Below are positions 47,257 to 58,349 of a DNA stretch of 64,000 bases, one piece after another. The stretch lies in the NCBI GenBank assembly GCA_023313575.1, contig JAJTTP010000006.1:1426001-1490000 (forward strand), written 5' to 3'. Within the stretch, counting starts at the first letter, position 1, and the number at the start of each line of letters is the position of its first letter. The notes below the pieces were generated by a model. That model was given only the letters and a program-made list of their open reading frames with translations. It was not told the origin of the DNA and made no database searches. A program made the translations under genes and the position numbers. The stretch is from Eutypella sp. D-1 (Eukaryota; Ascomycota; Sordariomycetes; Xylariales; Diatrypaceae).

Positions 47257-47281
47257 TCTATCTACCTACCTACCTATCTAC
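47257..47281. repeat. TACC/TATC tetranucleotide repeat
   Basis: Imperfect units of TATC and TACC, near another TAGG-type run at about 47160-47175. Confidence 0.65.
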
Positions 47282-47770
47282 CCTCCCCGCACGACAGCCT
47301 GCCTGTCACGCGTCACCACGTTGTGAGGGTTATGTGGCGTGGAACCCCTTTGCCCCCTGCCCCCTGCCCCGGTCCCGATCCCTCCCCCGGTCTTGGCCTG
47401 GGCATTGCCATTGCATGTATGCTTTTTTTTTTCCTGTTATTGTCGTTGGTGGTGGCGACGGTTGCTCGAGTCGTTTGTTTGTTTTGTTGTGAATTGTTGG
47501 TTGGGTTCCTCGTTACACCGGTACGCGGGTAAACGTGTGCCGGAGGTTGGTATGGGATGGGCATGGCATGGCATGGGGTAGGTAGTAGATTTGATGTGAG
47601 ACTTCGCCACCCTTCTCTCGGATTTAAGTTCCTTGCGTGTAGAGGAAGATATGCACGTACCGGCCTACCCCGGCCTTTTTGTTGTTTTTTGTTTGCTCTT
47701 TTTCTTTTGGCCCTTTGGCTTTGGGCATTTGGCAGGGGGCTAGAGAGACGGGGAGCGGTTGGGATGAGAC

Positions 47771-47795
47771 GGGATGGGATGGGATGGGATGGGAT
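47771..47795. repeat. GGGAT pentanucleotide repeat, five perfect units
   Basis: Five identical GGGAT units on the plus strand in non-coding DNA. Confidence 0.85.
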
Positions 47796-50646
47796 GTGAT
47801 CAGATGACAGCATGTCATGTTGGCGGCTGCGCACATTCCTCAACCTATGTGTAGAGTGAAGCTACCACATACGCATATACATACGTTGTTAGGTAGGTAA
47901 GTGTACAGATTCAGTAGCACGACAGCGTATCCGTCGATCAAAGGGGAGCCACCTATCAATCACGTTGACGGAGCCCGGCAATGCTGAATCCCGGTTCCGA
48001 CCTCACGACATGCATCCGGCTCTGCGCCGCGCCGTGTCCTGCTGGCTCGCTCGGGAATTATCCGTATCTGATGCCTGAGGATGTTGTGACGGGACGTGGT
48101 GCCGGCACTCAGCCGCCTGAAGCTGGTCTCGTTCTCTGACTTCGACGCGTCTGACGTAGTCGACTTGCCTCCTCGGAGCTAGGTGGGAAGTAAACATGTG
48201 ATACTACGGAGTTTATTATCCTTTTGTTTTGAGCATTAGAGATCCAAGCTCGCCGAGGCAAGTTGTCCACTACATCTCGGGGTGGGTTTCGAAACCAAAA
48301 TACGTCGATCATTAAATAAACCCATCAGACGGACTGGGCAATAAATCCTCACAAACCCTCCAGGGTCTGAGATACCCCGAACTCAGGCTGTAACCAGTAA
48401 ACGGTGCTAACAAACAAGAGTCCGGCAGCAAATATTCTGCGGTCCGGGCCCCGGCCTAAATGCCTAAGGAACTAATTAGGTCTTAAACCTCCGGCGCTAT
48501 ATAGGGCTTGACACAATACTCCCAGCGGCCCGTACCGAGCGCGCGCGCGCCGTGGTGATCGGAGCTCTCGGGTCCATGTCGATGCTGGTCCCACTAGAAG
48601 ACGCGCAACTTCTGCCACGCCGCGCCGGGGGTCAATGGCGCCCTGTCCGTAAGTAGTGGGCCACACTAGGAACCCCCACACAGGCGGGCAGGAGCACAGC
48701 CAAGGACGGGCTCGTGCACGTAACCATGCCGGTGACTGTGATGTGTGATGTGTGGACATGGCCGGTGGAGCTGCAGTTACATATGTAGTAAATCGCGGTG
48801 GTCTTTAATGAGAGGCAACGCTTTAATCGGGACCTTATGCGTAGACTCGCTCGTATGATAACCTTTGTTGGCTACGTTCGTATATTTTCGCATCGTATTC
48901 GTAGTAGCATACTTGCATTTATCCGCCAAGATCCATCATCATCGCGACTGTCGCTACTCATTCTCCCAACGACAAGGCTATCTATCAGCGTACACCGTGA
49001 ATCAGCCTCTGCATACACGCAAAGCCGGGTCGAGATAACCGATCTACCACGACCTTTACGCACACACTTCTCAGGACTCGGGTTATTAATCGGCGTCAGC
49101 GCACATGTTTAAGAGATGCAATACCACACTTGTGGTATACCTACATATCCATTGATTGAGCTAGTATATGAGGTCCGGTATCTAAACTACTTGTAGAAGA
49201 AGAGCCGCCCATAGCTCAGCATAGAGCAGGGAAGGAATATTCGAATGACCTGACACATACATGAAACTTTGCAATCAGCCTGCTGGACTACCTTGGGTAC
49301 CTATTGTCCCTTAGGTCGCCCCAAGGTAGCGGTGGGCCACCGGCGTTTCCCCCCTGTTGAACTTGCAGATGAACTTGATAGGCTTGATGGGTAGCATTGA
49401 ATCGATCAACTCCTACCCGAGACAAGATTTGAGGCCATTGTCCTGATTCCTGGCATTTATTGATAGGCCTATGCGCCGGGCTATGTAGTACTGTCGGGGA
49501 GTTCTCCCTGTCGTTCGGTTCCGCACACTTACACGAACATGATCGACTCGTCCGTCAGTGAACAGCAACGTGTCCATGCGGATGCAAAATAACAAGATGC
49601 ATGGCGTCAAGTTGTCAGGCCATGCTTGTACCCTTTTATCCTTGGTCCCCGGTGAATGATGCACCCCTATCTGCCTGCCGCCGATGTATGGGGCAAGGTG
49701 CAAGGGTATGTATGTGTGTACATCGGAGCTTCATGTATGCCGGACGGTGCTTGTGGGGAATCGGACTTGTGAATTAGGGGAAGTCTCCACAGTGGGGTTA
49801 ACCTATCACCACCGGCTAAGATCCAAACTGTCGGGCGTCTGGCGGCCCGGCTGCCAGTCGATTGCCGCTACCGCCATTCTGGCCATTGTGCCGCTAGTCG
49901 GCGTCATTACCGCCGATTCCCATTTGAGACAGTTCTTAAATACCCTAACTTAATCTGGACGTCTGTAATAAAAATCAGGGAAGTACCGGCGTACCTATGC
50001 AACATCCACTAATTGAGTGGCTGGTCGTCGTGGTAACCAATCGATTGGGCTACGTAATTTGTTGACATTCGATTCCTTCAGCCATACCAACCACCTATTA
50101 TCATATGCATACGTACACGTACATTGGATCCCCAGCCACAAATTTTCACCCAACTCCATAGAAACCACCCGACAACCAAACTTTCTACGGACGCAATTAA
50201 TGCTGTGCCATGTGTTCTTTCAAATTACACTTACCACACACCTACTACACACACCATACTCTCTACCAATCTACCCGCACCGATTGAACTTTGCCAAAGC
50301 AACAACGAAGTCCCGCACAATCGAATGTTGCGGCGTTTTTTTTACCAACGACAAACGTTGAATCCTGACTTGGTGAAAACGACGACAGAAACTCACCGAA
50401 AAGGAGCTGGCCACGCTCTCGTGATGTTGACTTAGCTGGGCCCTCCCAGAACAAATACCAGCCTAGTCGGAATCGTGCATTGATATTTTAATCAAGCCGC
50501 GTTTGATTAGTCTTCCCGAACCAAGCAAGCAGAGATACCTGTCGACCTGCCTCATATCTTCTTCCAAACACTCTTTCGTACCCGACTTGAAATATTCCAT
50601 CCCATCGTTACTGAAGTCAACCAGAAGACGCAGGCACACCGCCAAA

Positions 50647-52287
50647 ATGGCGCCCACGCTACCGACTTTGGTCGCTCAAGCTCGTGGTCTCCTGGCGTCT
50701 GTTGCAGGCAATGGCAGAAGCGCCGGCGGGGACGGCAGCCTCGTGGCACGGACCCTTGCCACGGACGCAGCGGCCGCCACGAGCTCTATCATATCGCAGC
50801 TGGGGCCGCTGGCCGCCCGGGCAGTGCTGATGGCGCGGGACGAAGGCGACGACAACGAGGATCCAAAGTACAAGAACGACCCGCACAAGGGGTCGACGAA
50901 CTTCCGAAGCGTGAACAACACGGGAGTGTTTGTGCTGTTCGGACTGATCGGATGCGCATTCGTGGCGGGCGGCATCTGGTTCTTCTTCTGGGCGCGCAAC
51001 GGCGGGTTCTACTTCAAGGAGAATGACTGGGACGACTACAAGAGTACGGTTCTCCGCCGCAAGGGCCCCAACGGCACCCTCCTCTCCGGCGCCACGCCGA
51101 GCACCATCCTTGGCGGCGGCAGCGTCTACAAGGACTACGACGCCAACACCGAGTACACCGGCGGCCTGACCCAAGTCACGCGCCAGACCGACGATACCCA
51201 AAGCACGCTGACCGGCATCACGGGCGGCGTGTCGGACTTTGTCGGACGAGCGCGCCGGAAGGCGCGGCGCGAGCAGAAGGAGCGCGAGAAGGAAAAGAAG
51301 AAGGATCGTAAGAACCGGGACCGTAGTCGCGGCCACCGCGAGGACGGCGTCCTAGTCGACGAGACGGCCGAGCAGGAGGCCCAGGAGCATCTGCGCGCGT
51401 ACCGCGACGAGAAGGCCGCCCGCGTTGGTGGCATCAACAAGGAGAGCGAGGGCAGTCAGTGGGACGGCTCCACTAACCCCTCCCACTCTGCCGTCTCTGC
51501 CGGTGACGACCTTCTCAGCCATCGCGAGGCTACCCCGACTAACACCCCGCCCTCCAAGTCCCGCAAGACCAAGACCAAGACCAAGCGTCGTGACCGCGAC
51601 CGCGACCGCGAGAAGGAGGCCGCTGGCAGCAGCTACCACCGCTCGTATCGGGATACTGATGGCGAGGACACGGAGACCGCGATCACCGGGGCCACAGGCA
51701 CCTCCGCGACCACCTCAGCGGCCCCGCCCCCCACCAGCAACACGCGCAAGGCGGGCGGAATTCGGAAGGTCTACAGCACGGCGCAGCGGAACACGGATCG
51801 CGAGCAGGAGCGTATGCGGGCGGAGGCGCGCCGGCTGGCCGACAAGGGACGCTCTTCGACCGCCGCGGACGAGACTGCCAGCGCTGGCATCGGCATCGGT
51901 CGGCGCTTCAGCTACCAGCGTGCCGAGAGCTACCAGCGCAACAGCAACGGCAACCGGCAGACCATGGCCTCCATCATCGACGAGGAGGGCGACATCGGCA
52001 TGCCCGCCGGCGGCGGGCGGTACCTGACCGCAGGGCCCGGACCGCAGGAGACCTCCGGTAACAGCAGGGACGACGCTAGGAACGTGCCCGCTGTCAGTGA
52101 TGTTGACACCGGCGTTGACGAGGACCGCGGCACCAAGTCTTACCACTGTGTCATCCCAGGCCTGTCCAGCGTCGGCACTAGCAGCGAGGTTGGCTCCTCC
52201 GTCTCCGGCGCTACCACCAACTACCAGGAGGAGAAGCGCAAGAGGCGCGCGGCCGACCGGGCCTCGCGGGGCCATCGGCGGGAGTAG
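50647..52287 (+). CDS. single-pass membrane protein with long basic, disordered tail
   Basis: ATG 50647 (AAAATGGCG) gives 546 residues; the open frame extends upstream only from a TTG. Residues 1-65 are Ala/Leu/Ser-rich with a weak amphipathic character. One clear transmembrane segment spans about 93-115 (VFVLFGLIGCAFVAGGIWFF), flanked by Asn/Arg. Just after it comes FKENDWDDYKSTVLRRKGPNG followed by LLSGATPSTILGGGSVYKDY, a block that looks highly conserved. Residues ~200-250 are strongly basic (ARRKARREQKEREKEKKKDRK broken by acidic residues), predicted helical. The rest is Ser/Thr/Arg-rich and disordered. Similar fungal proteins are, from memory, sometimes labelled endosomal SPRY-domain proteins, but no SPRY domain is visible here. 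Likely an endomembrane or plasma-membrane protein with a cytosolic tail; function unknown. Coding GC is very high. Confidence 0.85.
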   Translation: MAPTLPTLVAQARGLLASVAGNGRSAGGDGSLVARTLATDAAAATSSIISQLGPLAARAVLMARDEGDDNEDPKYKNDPHKGSTNFRSVNNTGVFVLFGLIGCAFVAGGIWFFFWARNGGFYFKENDWDDYKSTVLRRKGPNGTLLSGATPSTILGGGSVYKDYDANTEYTGGLTQVTRQTDDTQSTLTGITGGVSDFVGRARRKARREQKEREKEKKKDRKNRDRSRGHREDGVLVDETAEQEAQEHLRAYRDEKAARVGGINKESEGSQWDGSTNPSHSAVSAGDDLLSHREATPTNTPPSKSRKTKTKTKRRDRDRDREKEAAGSSYHRSYRDTDGEDTETAITGATGTSATTSAAPPPTSNTRKAGGIRKVYSTAQRNTDREQERMRAEARRLADKGRSSTAADETASAGIGIGRRFSYQRAESYQRNSNGNRQTMASIIDEEGDIGMPAGGGRYLTAGPGPQETSGNSRDDARNVPAVSDVDTGVDEDRGTKSYHCVIPGLSSVGTSSEVGSSVSGATTNYQEEKRKRRAADRASRGHRRE

Positions 52288-54320
52288 GAGGGAGAGGGTC
52301 CTGAAGAATGAATGACCTAAACACCAACCTTTCCCACCCTTCTATATTTTGTTCTTTATTATTTCTCTACCCCCTGGCCCAACCCTCCTCTCCTTCTACT
52401 CTCTAGTGCCCAACCAATCCTTCAGATATTAAGAGACAGTTGTGGGAGTTTTGTATCATTGTCATTTCGGCGGGTTGGCGGGTAGGCGTGTGTGTTAGGG
52501 TATCACGGAGGATATGTAGGGTCTTTCTCTGTTGGGGCCCGCCGTGGGTTGCGCTCTGGACTGGGAAAGGGTTTGTCGGAAGCTACGGAAGGGCCGTGCG
52601 TTTTCGCGTGCATGTGTGGACGGTTTGACGGATATATGAGATCGGCTGAGATATCGGGGATGAAGGCGATGATGACGGATACTTCACTTGCAAATACGGA
52701 ATGGGAAGCTGGACAGAGGAAACACCACTACATAACAACGCACATATACGACACCGGGTTGCGGCTCTTACCGGCGAATTGATTTTTTCAACATGGAACG
52801 AAATGGGTATTAGCACTGAACTTGCACGGCGTCATTTACTCTTTCACCTCCCGTTTATTTCCCTTTTCTTTTTCTCTTTTCGTCACGATTGTATGCACGC
52901 TTGCTTATCTTCGCAGGCTCACCCCTCAATGCAGTGCAAGAAAATCATCTGCGCCCGAACATTATGTGTATGTAATAATAGGCCGCTAGCTGCCTAAGGA
53001 AAATGAGAAGAGGGTCATTAGGATGGTTTGAGGGCGGCTTGCTTCTTGGACGGAAATATATAGGTAGATCAACGATGTGAGAAACGAATAGCACGATGTC
53101 TGATTATACATATCCCCTCTAGAATTCAACGTGATGTGACGACTGGCAGTGACGAGAAAGGTTGATTCGCTATAATTACATTGTAAAACTCCAAAGATAG
53201 GAATCCCCGGGTATTCGGCCTTCCTTTGCTCCATAGATAAGAGGACAATATATCAACACCACTAACTGTAAAGGTCGCTTCAATTTCATAGTAGAAAGTC
53301 TCATTAGGGGGTGTTAAGACAATTTGATTGTTGGAGGTGGAATCCAATATACTTGAAGAACAGCCCTGTAAGTTTCATCTTTTATTATGTAGGTATGCAT
53401 ATCACTATCTTAATTTGTATAGGTCCTCCACACGTAGAGTTACGTAACATTGACCTTCAAGGGGTGACAAGAAGTCATACTTAGCTTCCTTACGGACCGA
53501 ATGTAATATTGAAAATACAAATACAAACTAAATAATGTCCATACTAAGAACTCTCCCTGGTACAATGATAGTGTCGGCCGTGTTCGACGGCGAGGATGAG
53601 TTAGTACGTATCATGTCACAAGCAAGAACCTATAAACGAACTAAAAGCTTCTCGAATAGGAGATAGAATATCGCAATTTAGTGTTAGAAAGTGAAGATCA
53701 GAATTCGGTTCAGTCCCAAAGCGCAGGATAGATAGACAAGAAGATCAAGGGCATTGCAAATAGGAAAGCCGGAGCATCTCATCCTCCTTAAGAAGCCTAG
53801 TTATCATTCCAATCCTGTGTTAGACTCCATCCCCCATACCCCCATCACACACTCCTTCCTCATAAGCTCTTCTACATCCGCCCCGCCATGTGGCGGGTCC
53901 TGTCACTTTTCGGTCTATGAAATCAGAATTCGCCATCGGATAAGTCCGTCCCCGCAAGAGAGACCTCCGCTTTAACATGGGACCAACTTGGGATTTGACG
54001 TGGAGTCCGAGGGCCGGGACTAGAGGAAGCGGCGCTTATCCCGCGTTCTTATTCGGAATACGAGGTACAAATACTTTCTTGCATGCCGGCCGGCAAATAG
54101 ACTACTGGTGACAGATAGGCAAGTAGCCGCTCGATCTGTTCGGATGATGGGAAGGACCAGGATACCTCTCCACTTACGTAAACGTATGATATATCGAATA
54201 GTGCAGTATGGCCTAGAGCCCATTTATCTGGGCTAGTAGCCATACTTAAAACGTCATGTTATATGTTATGAGATAGATAGCAAGGAAAATAAGCTGGGGC
54301 CGGCGGGCAGTAGTTGTATG
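52288..54320. other. intergenic region, partly AT-rich
   Basis: The first ~200 nt are the 3' flank of the membrane-protein gene, with T-rich sequence. Around 53000-53700 the DNA is AT-richer. A 73-codon minus-strand frame at 53126-53347 begins with TTG just after an acceptor-like TTACAG, but no other exon or family is evident. No gene is supported. Confidence 0.45.
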
Positions 54321-56390
54321 CTATCTTCTGGACTTTCTTGGCGTGCGTTCTGTTATTTTCTTACTCCAGCAATCGTTCACGCAGTACTGCACGTACTGTA
54401 AGTGCTGTTGTGCCACTCGCCCGATGAAGAAGACCTTGACGTTGTGCTCGATCGTGGTGAGCTTCGAGTAGTTAACTCGGGATTCGGGCGCTAGCTTTTC
54501 GGTCGGTGCGTATATCTCGAGAGCTACAGGGTCGTAGCCGAGAGGTGGTTCGCCCTTCAGAAGTCTCGGGGTCTTCCCATGTTTTGACAGTTCGTAAACG
54601 ATGCCGTGTTTCGCCGCCCGTACGCCTTTCTTCTTACACGCCTTGCCCTCATACGTTGAGATAGGTCTAGCCTACTATTAGTCGGGATACTATAAAGAGG
54701 GACATGGGGCGACGGCTTACATGCAAGTGCTGTTGCCTTCATCGGTCCTAACCACTATAAACCTGCGGTAGCCAACGTAGAACGGACCTTGGTCTGTTGG
54801 TTGAACCTCCCATTCGGACACATCCGCGGGTGGAGGTGCTCGTGCAGCACCCCGAGGTTCTGACCAGTATATTTTCAAGACCTGGACAGCGGCATTAGCA
54901 TATGGGATCAGTGGCGCTTGACGGAAAATGGTGGATATAATTATGATGTATTACCTCGCCTGGCTGGTATCTGTGGGAATGCTCTACAACAAACCCTTGA
55001 TAGGTGTTAGTATAGTACATTCTACTGGAAGGACGTAATTACAAACGTACGAGGATCCTGTAAACCAGTGTTGCCACTCGTGCTGGTGATATGGTTTCCC
55101 GCTAGGCGAGTTGGCGACATGCCTCGCGGTGTGAGGATGCCTTCATCTTCCTCATCCTCGACTGTATCGACGTCAGCTAATAGTTAGCCTAGAGGAAATA
55201 GTAGTATTGACACACCATGATGGTATGTGCTAGGGTCGACAGTAGCTCGGCCATAAATAGGAGCGTTAGTGCCACCTTGGCCGTAGGTAGCTGACCCAAC
55301 GTGGAACTGTCCAAAGGTTGCAGGTTGGGTGTTGGCTTGGCCATAAGGAGTCGGCCCCACATTCCCTTGTTCGTAAACCGTGGATTGAGTCCCGGCCTGG
55401 CCATAGCCAGCAGCATTGCCATATGTAGATGACTCGCCGGGGCGACTTTGGGCATAATGTTGCCTTCGGCTTTCCTCTAAAGCTCGCTGAAACGCCAAAT
55501 CATCCTCAGATTCGTCGTCTTGGGTAGCATTGCCTACATTTCCAAAAGGGACTTGTGAATGTCAGCCAGCTTGTCGGTCGGCGGTGGGCCTAGAAAAGAC
55601 GGAATCGAAACTAACCTTGATATGATGAAGGGTATGGAGCTGACCCAGATGTTGCTGACGAGAAATTGCCGGACGACGGCTCAAATTCTGTATGAGGGTA
55701 AGCCTAAATACGTATTAAGGGGCGGTGTTTGATCCATGTATGCTACCTTACCTTGAGTGGGGTAGTCACCCCCGGAAAGCCCATATCCTGGATCAACAGG
55801 CTGAGGATCACCTTGTAACTGAGGGAGATTCGGATTGTTGGTGCTCGTGGACTTCTCATCTTCGACCCGAGCTTTCCCCTTCCCCTTTCCTTGAGAAGAA
55901 GCTGCTCCATGCTGGGCATAAATAGAAGAGGAGGCCAAGTCCGAAGCTATAAGCAATGGTTGTCAGCCATGAACCTAACTACCACGTGAATATTATCATA
56001 CAGGCACCATGAGTTCCAGTAGGGGCGTATGGTTGAGATGGATAGTTAGAACCAGAGCTTTGTAGCCCTTGTTGATCAGGATACAAGTATGGCTGACTTC
56101 CACTGTATCCGGCATTACTGAGGTTCATGTCTTGGACGCTCTGAGTCAGGTCATCGACTTGTTGGCTACGAGGACTCGTGTTATCCCCAGTTGATAAAGT
56201 TGATCCTATCCATCTATACTCAGTCCTGCCTGTCTCAAGGTTAACACCTGCTGCTCACATTAGTCTATCACGATGACAGGCACATACCATCCTGCCCTGC
56301 CCTCTCCATATAATATTGCTGGTAAGTCTCATGCCAGGTAGGACCATTCCAGCTCTCCTGGGAGGATCCTTTCTTGCTAGATTTGGGCAT
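54321..56390 (-). CDS. DUF6590-domain protein with UIM-like motif and decapeptide repeats, nine exons
   Basis: Reconstructed from splice sites. Exons, in order: 56390-56288, 56247-56002, 55946-55752, 55687-55616, 55551-55216, 55161-55051, 54995-54955, 54881-54721, 54666-54321. All junctions keep phase and give 536 residues. The start MPKSSKKGSS is followed by WNGPTWHETYQQYY. Residues ~35-200 are disordered (Ser/Gln/Pro-rich, with GKGKGKAR). A UIM-like helix DDLAFQRALEESRRQ lies at about 222-236. Residues ~254-317 carry aromatic residues at exact ten-residue spacing. The C-terminal DUF6590 domain (about 355-536) shows RFVVEHSHRYQPGEVLKIYW, GYRRFIVVRT, IPISTYEGKACKKKGV, KHGIVY, SRVNYSKLTTIEHNVKVFFIG, all hallmarks of this fungal family of unknown function. 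The acceptor of the fifth intron is ambiguous: 55162 gives a 54-nt intron, a nearer one only 39 nt. Confidence 0.85.
55216..55410 (-). repeat. coding 30-nt (ten-residue) repeat in exon 5 of the DUF6590 gene
   Basis: Tyr or Phe occurs every ten residues seven times (YGQ, YEQ, YGQ, FGQ, YGQ, YGR, YHH), each followed by a Gly/Gln-type dipeptide and with Thr/Val four or five positions before the next. Units differ at many bases, so the period is kept while the sequence drifts. Confidence 0.8.
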
Positions 56391-56741
56391 GGTAACATTT
56401 TCTATGCCGAAAATTTCTCGTGGTGGTGGTATTTTGCAGCATGCGGGAACTAACAGGTCAGGCACTGAGCACAAGCTCACTCAAGCAAAGTAGTGGATCC
56501 TCCAGCGATGGACCCAGGATTTAAATCACAGATGAGGCTCCGCCATAAGCCCAATAACCTAAAGTTTTGTATAGTGTATCTATCGTCCACTGTAGGCTAG
56601 GGTGAGACCGGTTAGTCGTATCGGGTGTGCCGCTATGCGGATTGGTGGCGGACCAATAGCGGAAGGATTCTCAACTGAAAACCTATCGCATCATGGTTGG
56701 TGACGGGCCCGGAGAAACATTCATTGGTCATAGATGTTGGT

Positions 56742-56774
56742 GGCAGAAGCAACAGCAGCAGCAACAGCAGCAAT
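56742..56774. repeat. CAG/CAA trinucleotide repeat
   Basis: About ten CAR units interrupted by AAG, which would read poly-Gln in one frame. The surrounding frame has no supported gene. Confidence 0.7.
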
Positions 56775-58329
56775 GCAGAGTTGCAGCGAGCTGTTGGGTA
56801 TCATATACATGGAGAGAAGCTATCGTATGGAATCGAATAGGATGTGCCAAGGCAATACAAAGTCTAGATAAGCAGACAGGCTGTCCTAGGAGCAGACGAT
56901 TTATCCTTAATATAGGAAACCGAATTAGATAGGGAGGGGTAGAGGGGTAAGAGGCTGGTGGAGAGAATTAGGCGTCGCAAAAGCTTTACTGGTGAATGTG
57001 TATATATCGACCTGCGGTTCGTGGCTGATGCTAGGCTTGCCTAAAAGGAGACCCCAAGGGGGAACATGGCGAAAAGACGGGATGAACTGCTGAGAGGAGC
57101 AGACGAAATTGAATGACTGAAACTATTATTGATCGATACTTATCGGTCGAATAGCATCACTGCACAGAGAGACCTGAGAGACTGGGTGGATAGACAAGAA
57201 TTGTGCCCGAATAGGAGAGTAGGGGTGTGTGTGATCTAATCAACCAATCCATCGCGACGATGTTGCTGCTTTCTGGCGCATTCTGACGTTGAAGTGTATT
57301 AAAACCCTCTCTTTCCACTTAAACTTGTCAGTACCTAGGTAGCTACCGCCACTGCTACCATCACTATCACCACTACCACCACTTACATGACTGGAATATG
57401 AGCATCAATACTAGTGCCATACCAATATCGGGACTGGTACCGGGACCAGTACCACGACTCCTATAGTTGCCTACGTATCATGCAGCACGAATAGCGCGAT
57501 GTATTGTGTAGGATTGGGCATCGTGCGAAGAAGGTTGTCTGGCTAACCCCTCCGATGGGTCCTACGTATGCTGGTATGGCGTCTCTGTCCCACGTACCAC
57601 TTAGGCCGATTAACATTTTGCGGACCGGACCCAGGAGCACCAAACTAGGAAAATGATAAGCATTGACTGGCAAGCTGGAATTTGTTCCAGACGTCGAACA
57701 CTACGTCAAGGAAAGAACTGAGAGGCTCTAATTCGATAAGATAGGAAATGTAACTTTCCTGAGGTCCGAGGATGGTGGTGGATGGTTGAGGATAGGAAGG
57801 TAAGGATGTGTGTGTGCGTGTGTATGGATAAGGGTGGATGGATGGAGCGCAACTGTGGATGGTAGGAAAATTCCATAAAGGGCATGAATAATTAGTTGAC
57901 AGGGAAAATTAGAATAAAATAAAAAATGTGTGGATGACAAGACTGAAGATTGAATCGGTGCGTGGGTTGCGTTGGTGGGAACTAATGTGGATGGATCCAT
58001 GAATGGAGAAACATGAACTGCTGGAAGCCACTTACTACGTACATGGATCCGACTGCACACTACATACATGGTATGTAGTCCAGACATGCATATCAAGTGC
58101 AGAGCTGCAGTGCTGTCGTGCTGCAGAGAAACCTGCAAAGAAAAGAAACATCCGCCTCCAGGGCTGGGCATGGGGAAAGTATGGGATAGGAATCAGAAAG
58201 CATGTCACGGATACGTACATCTACATCTAAAGAGACAAAGATCATCCAGCTGATACTCGATACTCGACCTGTCACCTCGCAGGTACATTCATTTACTTCA
58301 GTTGTAGCTACACACATAAGTATTAGGCA

Positions 58330-58349
58330 GGTAGGTAGGTAGGTAGGTA
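58330..58349. repeat. GTAG tetranucleotide repeat
   Basis: Five GTAG/GGTA units, perfect. Confidence 0.8.

Larger units (their letters stand above)
45319..50646. other. 5.3-kb intergenic region, low complexity
   Basis: No supported gene. Long T-rich and C-rich tracts (45580-45620, 46080-46110, 46300-46360, 46958-46976) and GGGAT and TACC repeats dominate. Frames at 46015-46485 (-) and 47313-47843 (-) translate these tracts and are rejected. A CGCGCGCGCG block sits at 48540-48550. From about 50040 to 50646 the DNA becomes CA/CT-rich and is probably promoter and leader of the 50647 gene. Confidence 0.5.

Noticed and set aside
47313..47843. 176-codon minus-strand frame
   Set aside because: Built on the GGGAT repeat (SHPIPSHPIPS) and GT-rich DNA.
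48285..48310. TTTCGAAACC resembling a tRNA T-arm
   Set aside because: No D-arm or acceptor stem at the required distance on either strand.
49201..49245. tRNA-like A-box (TAGCTCAG...TAGAGC) with a nearby TTCGAAT
   Set aside because: A- and B-box-like elements are only about 28 nt apart and no cloverleaf pairs.
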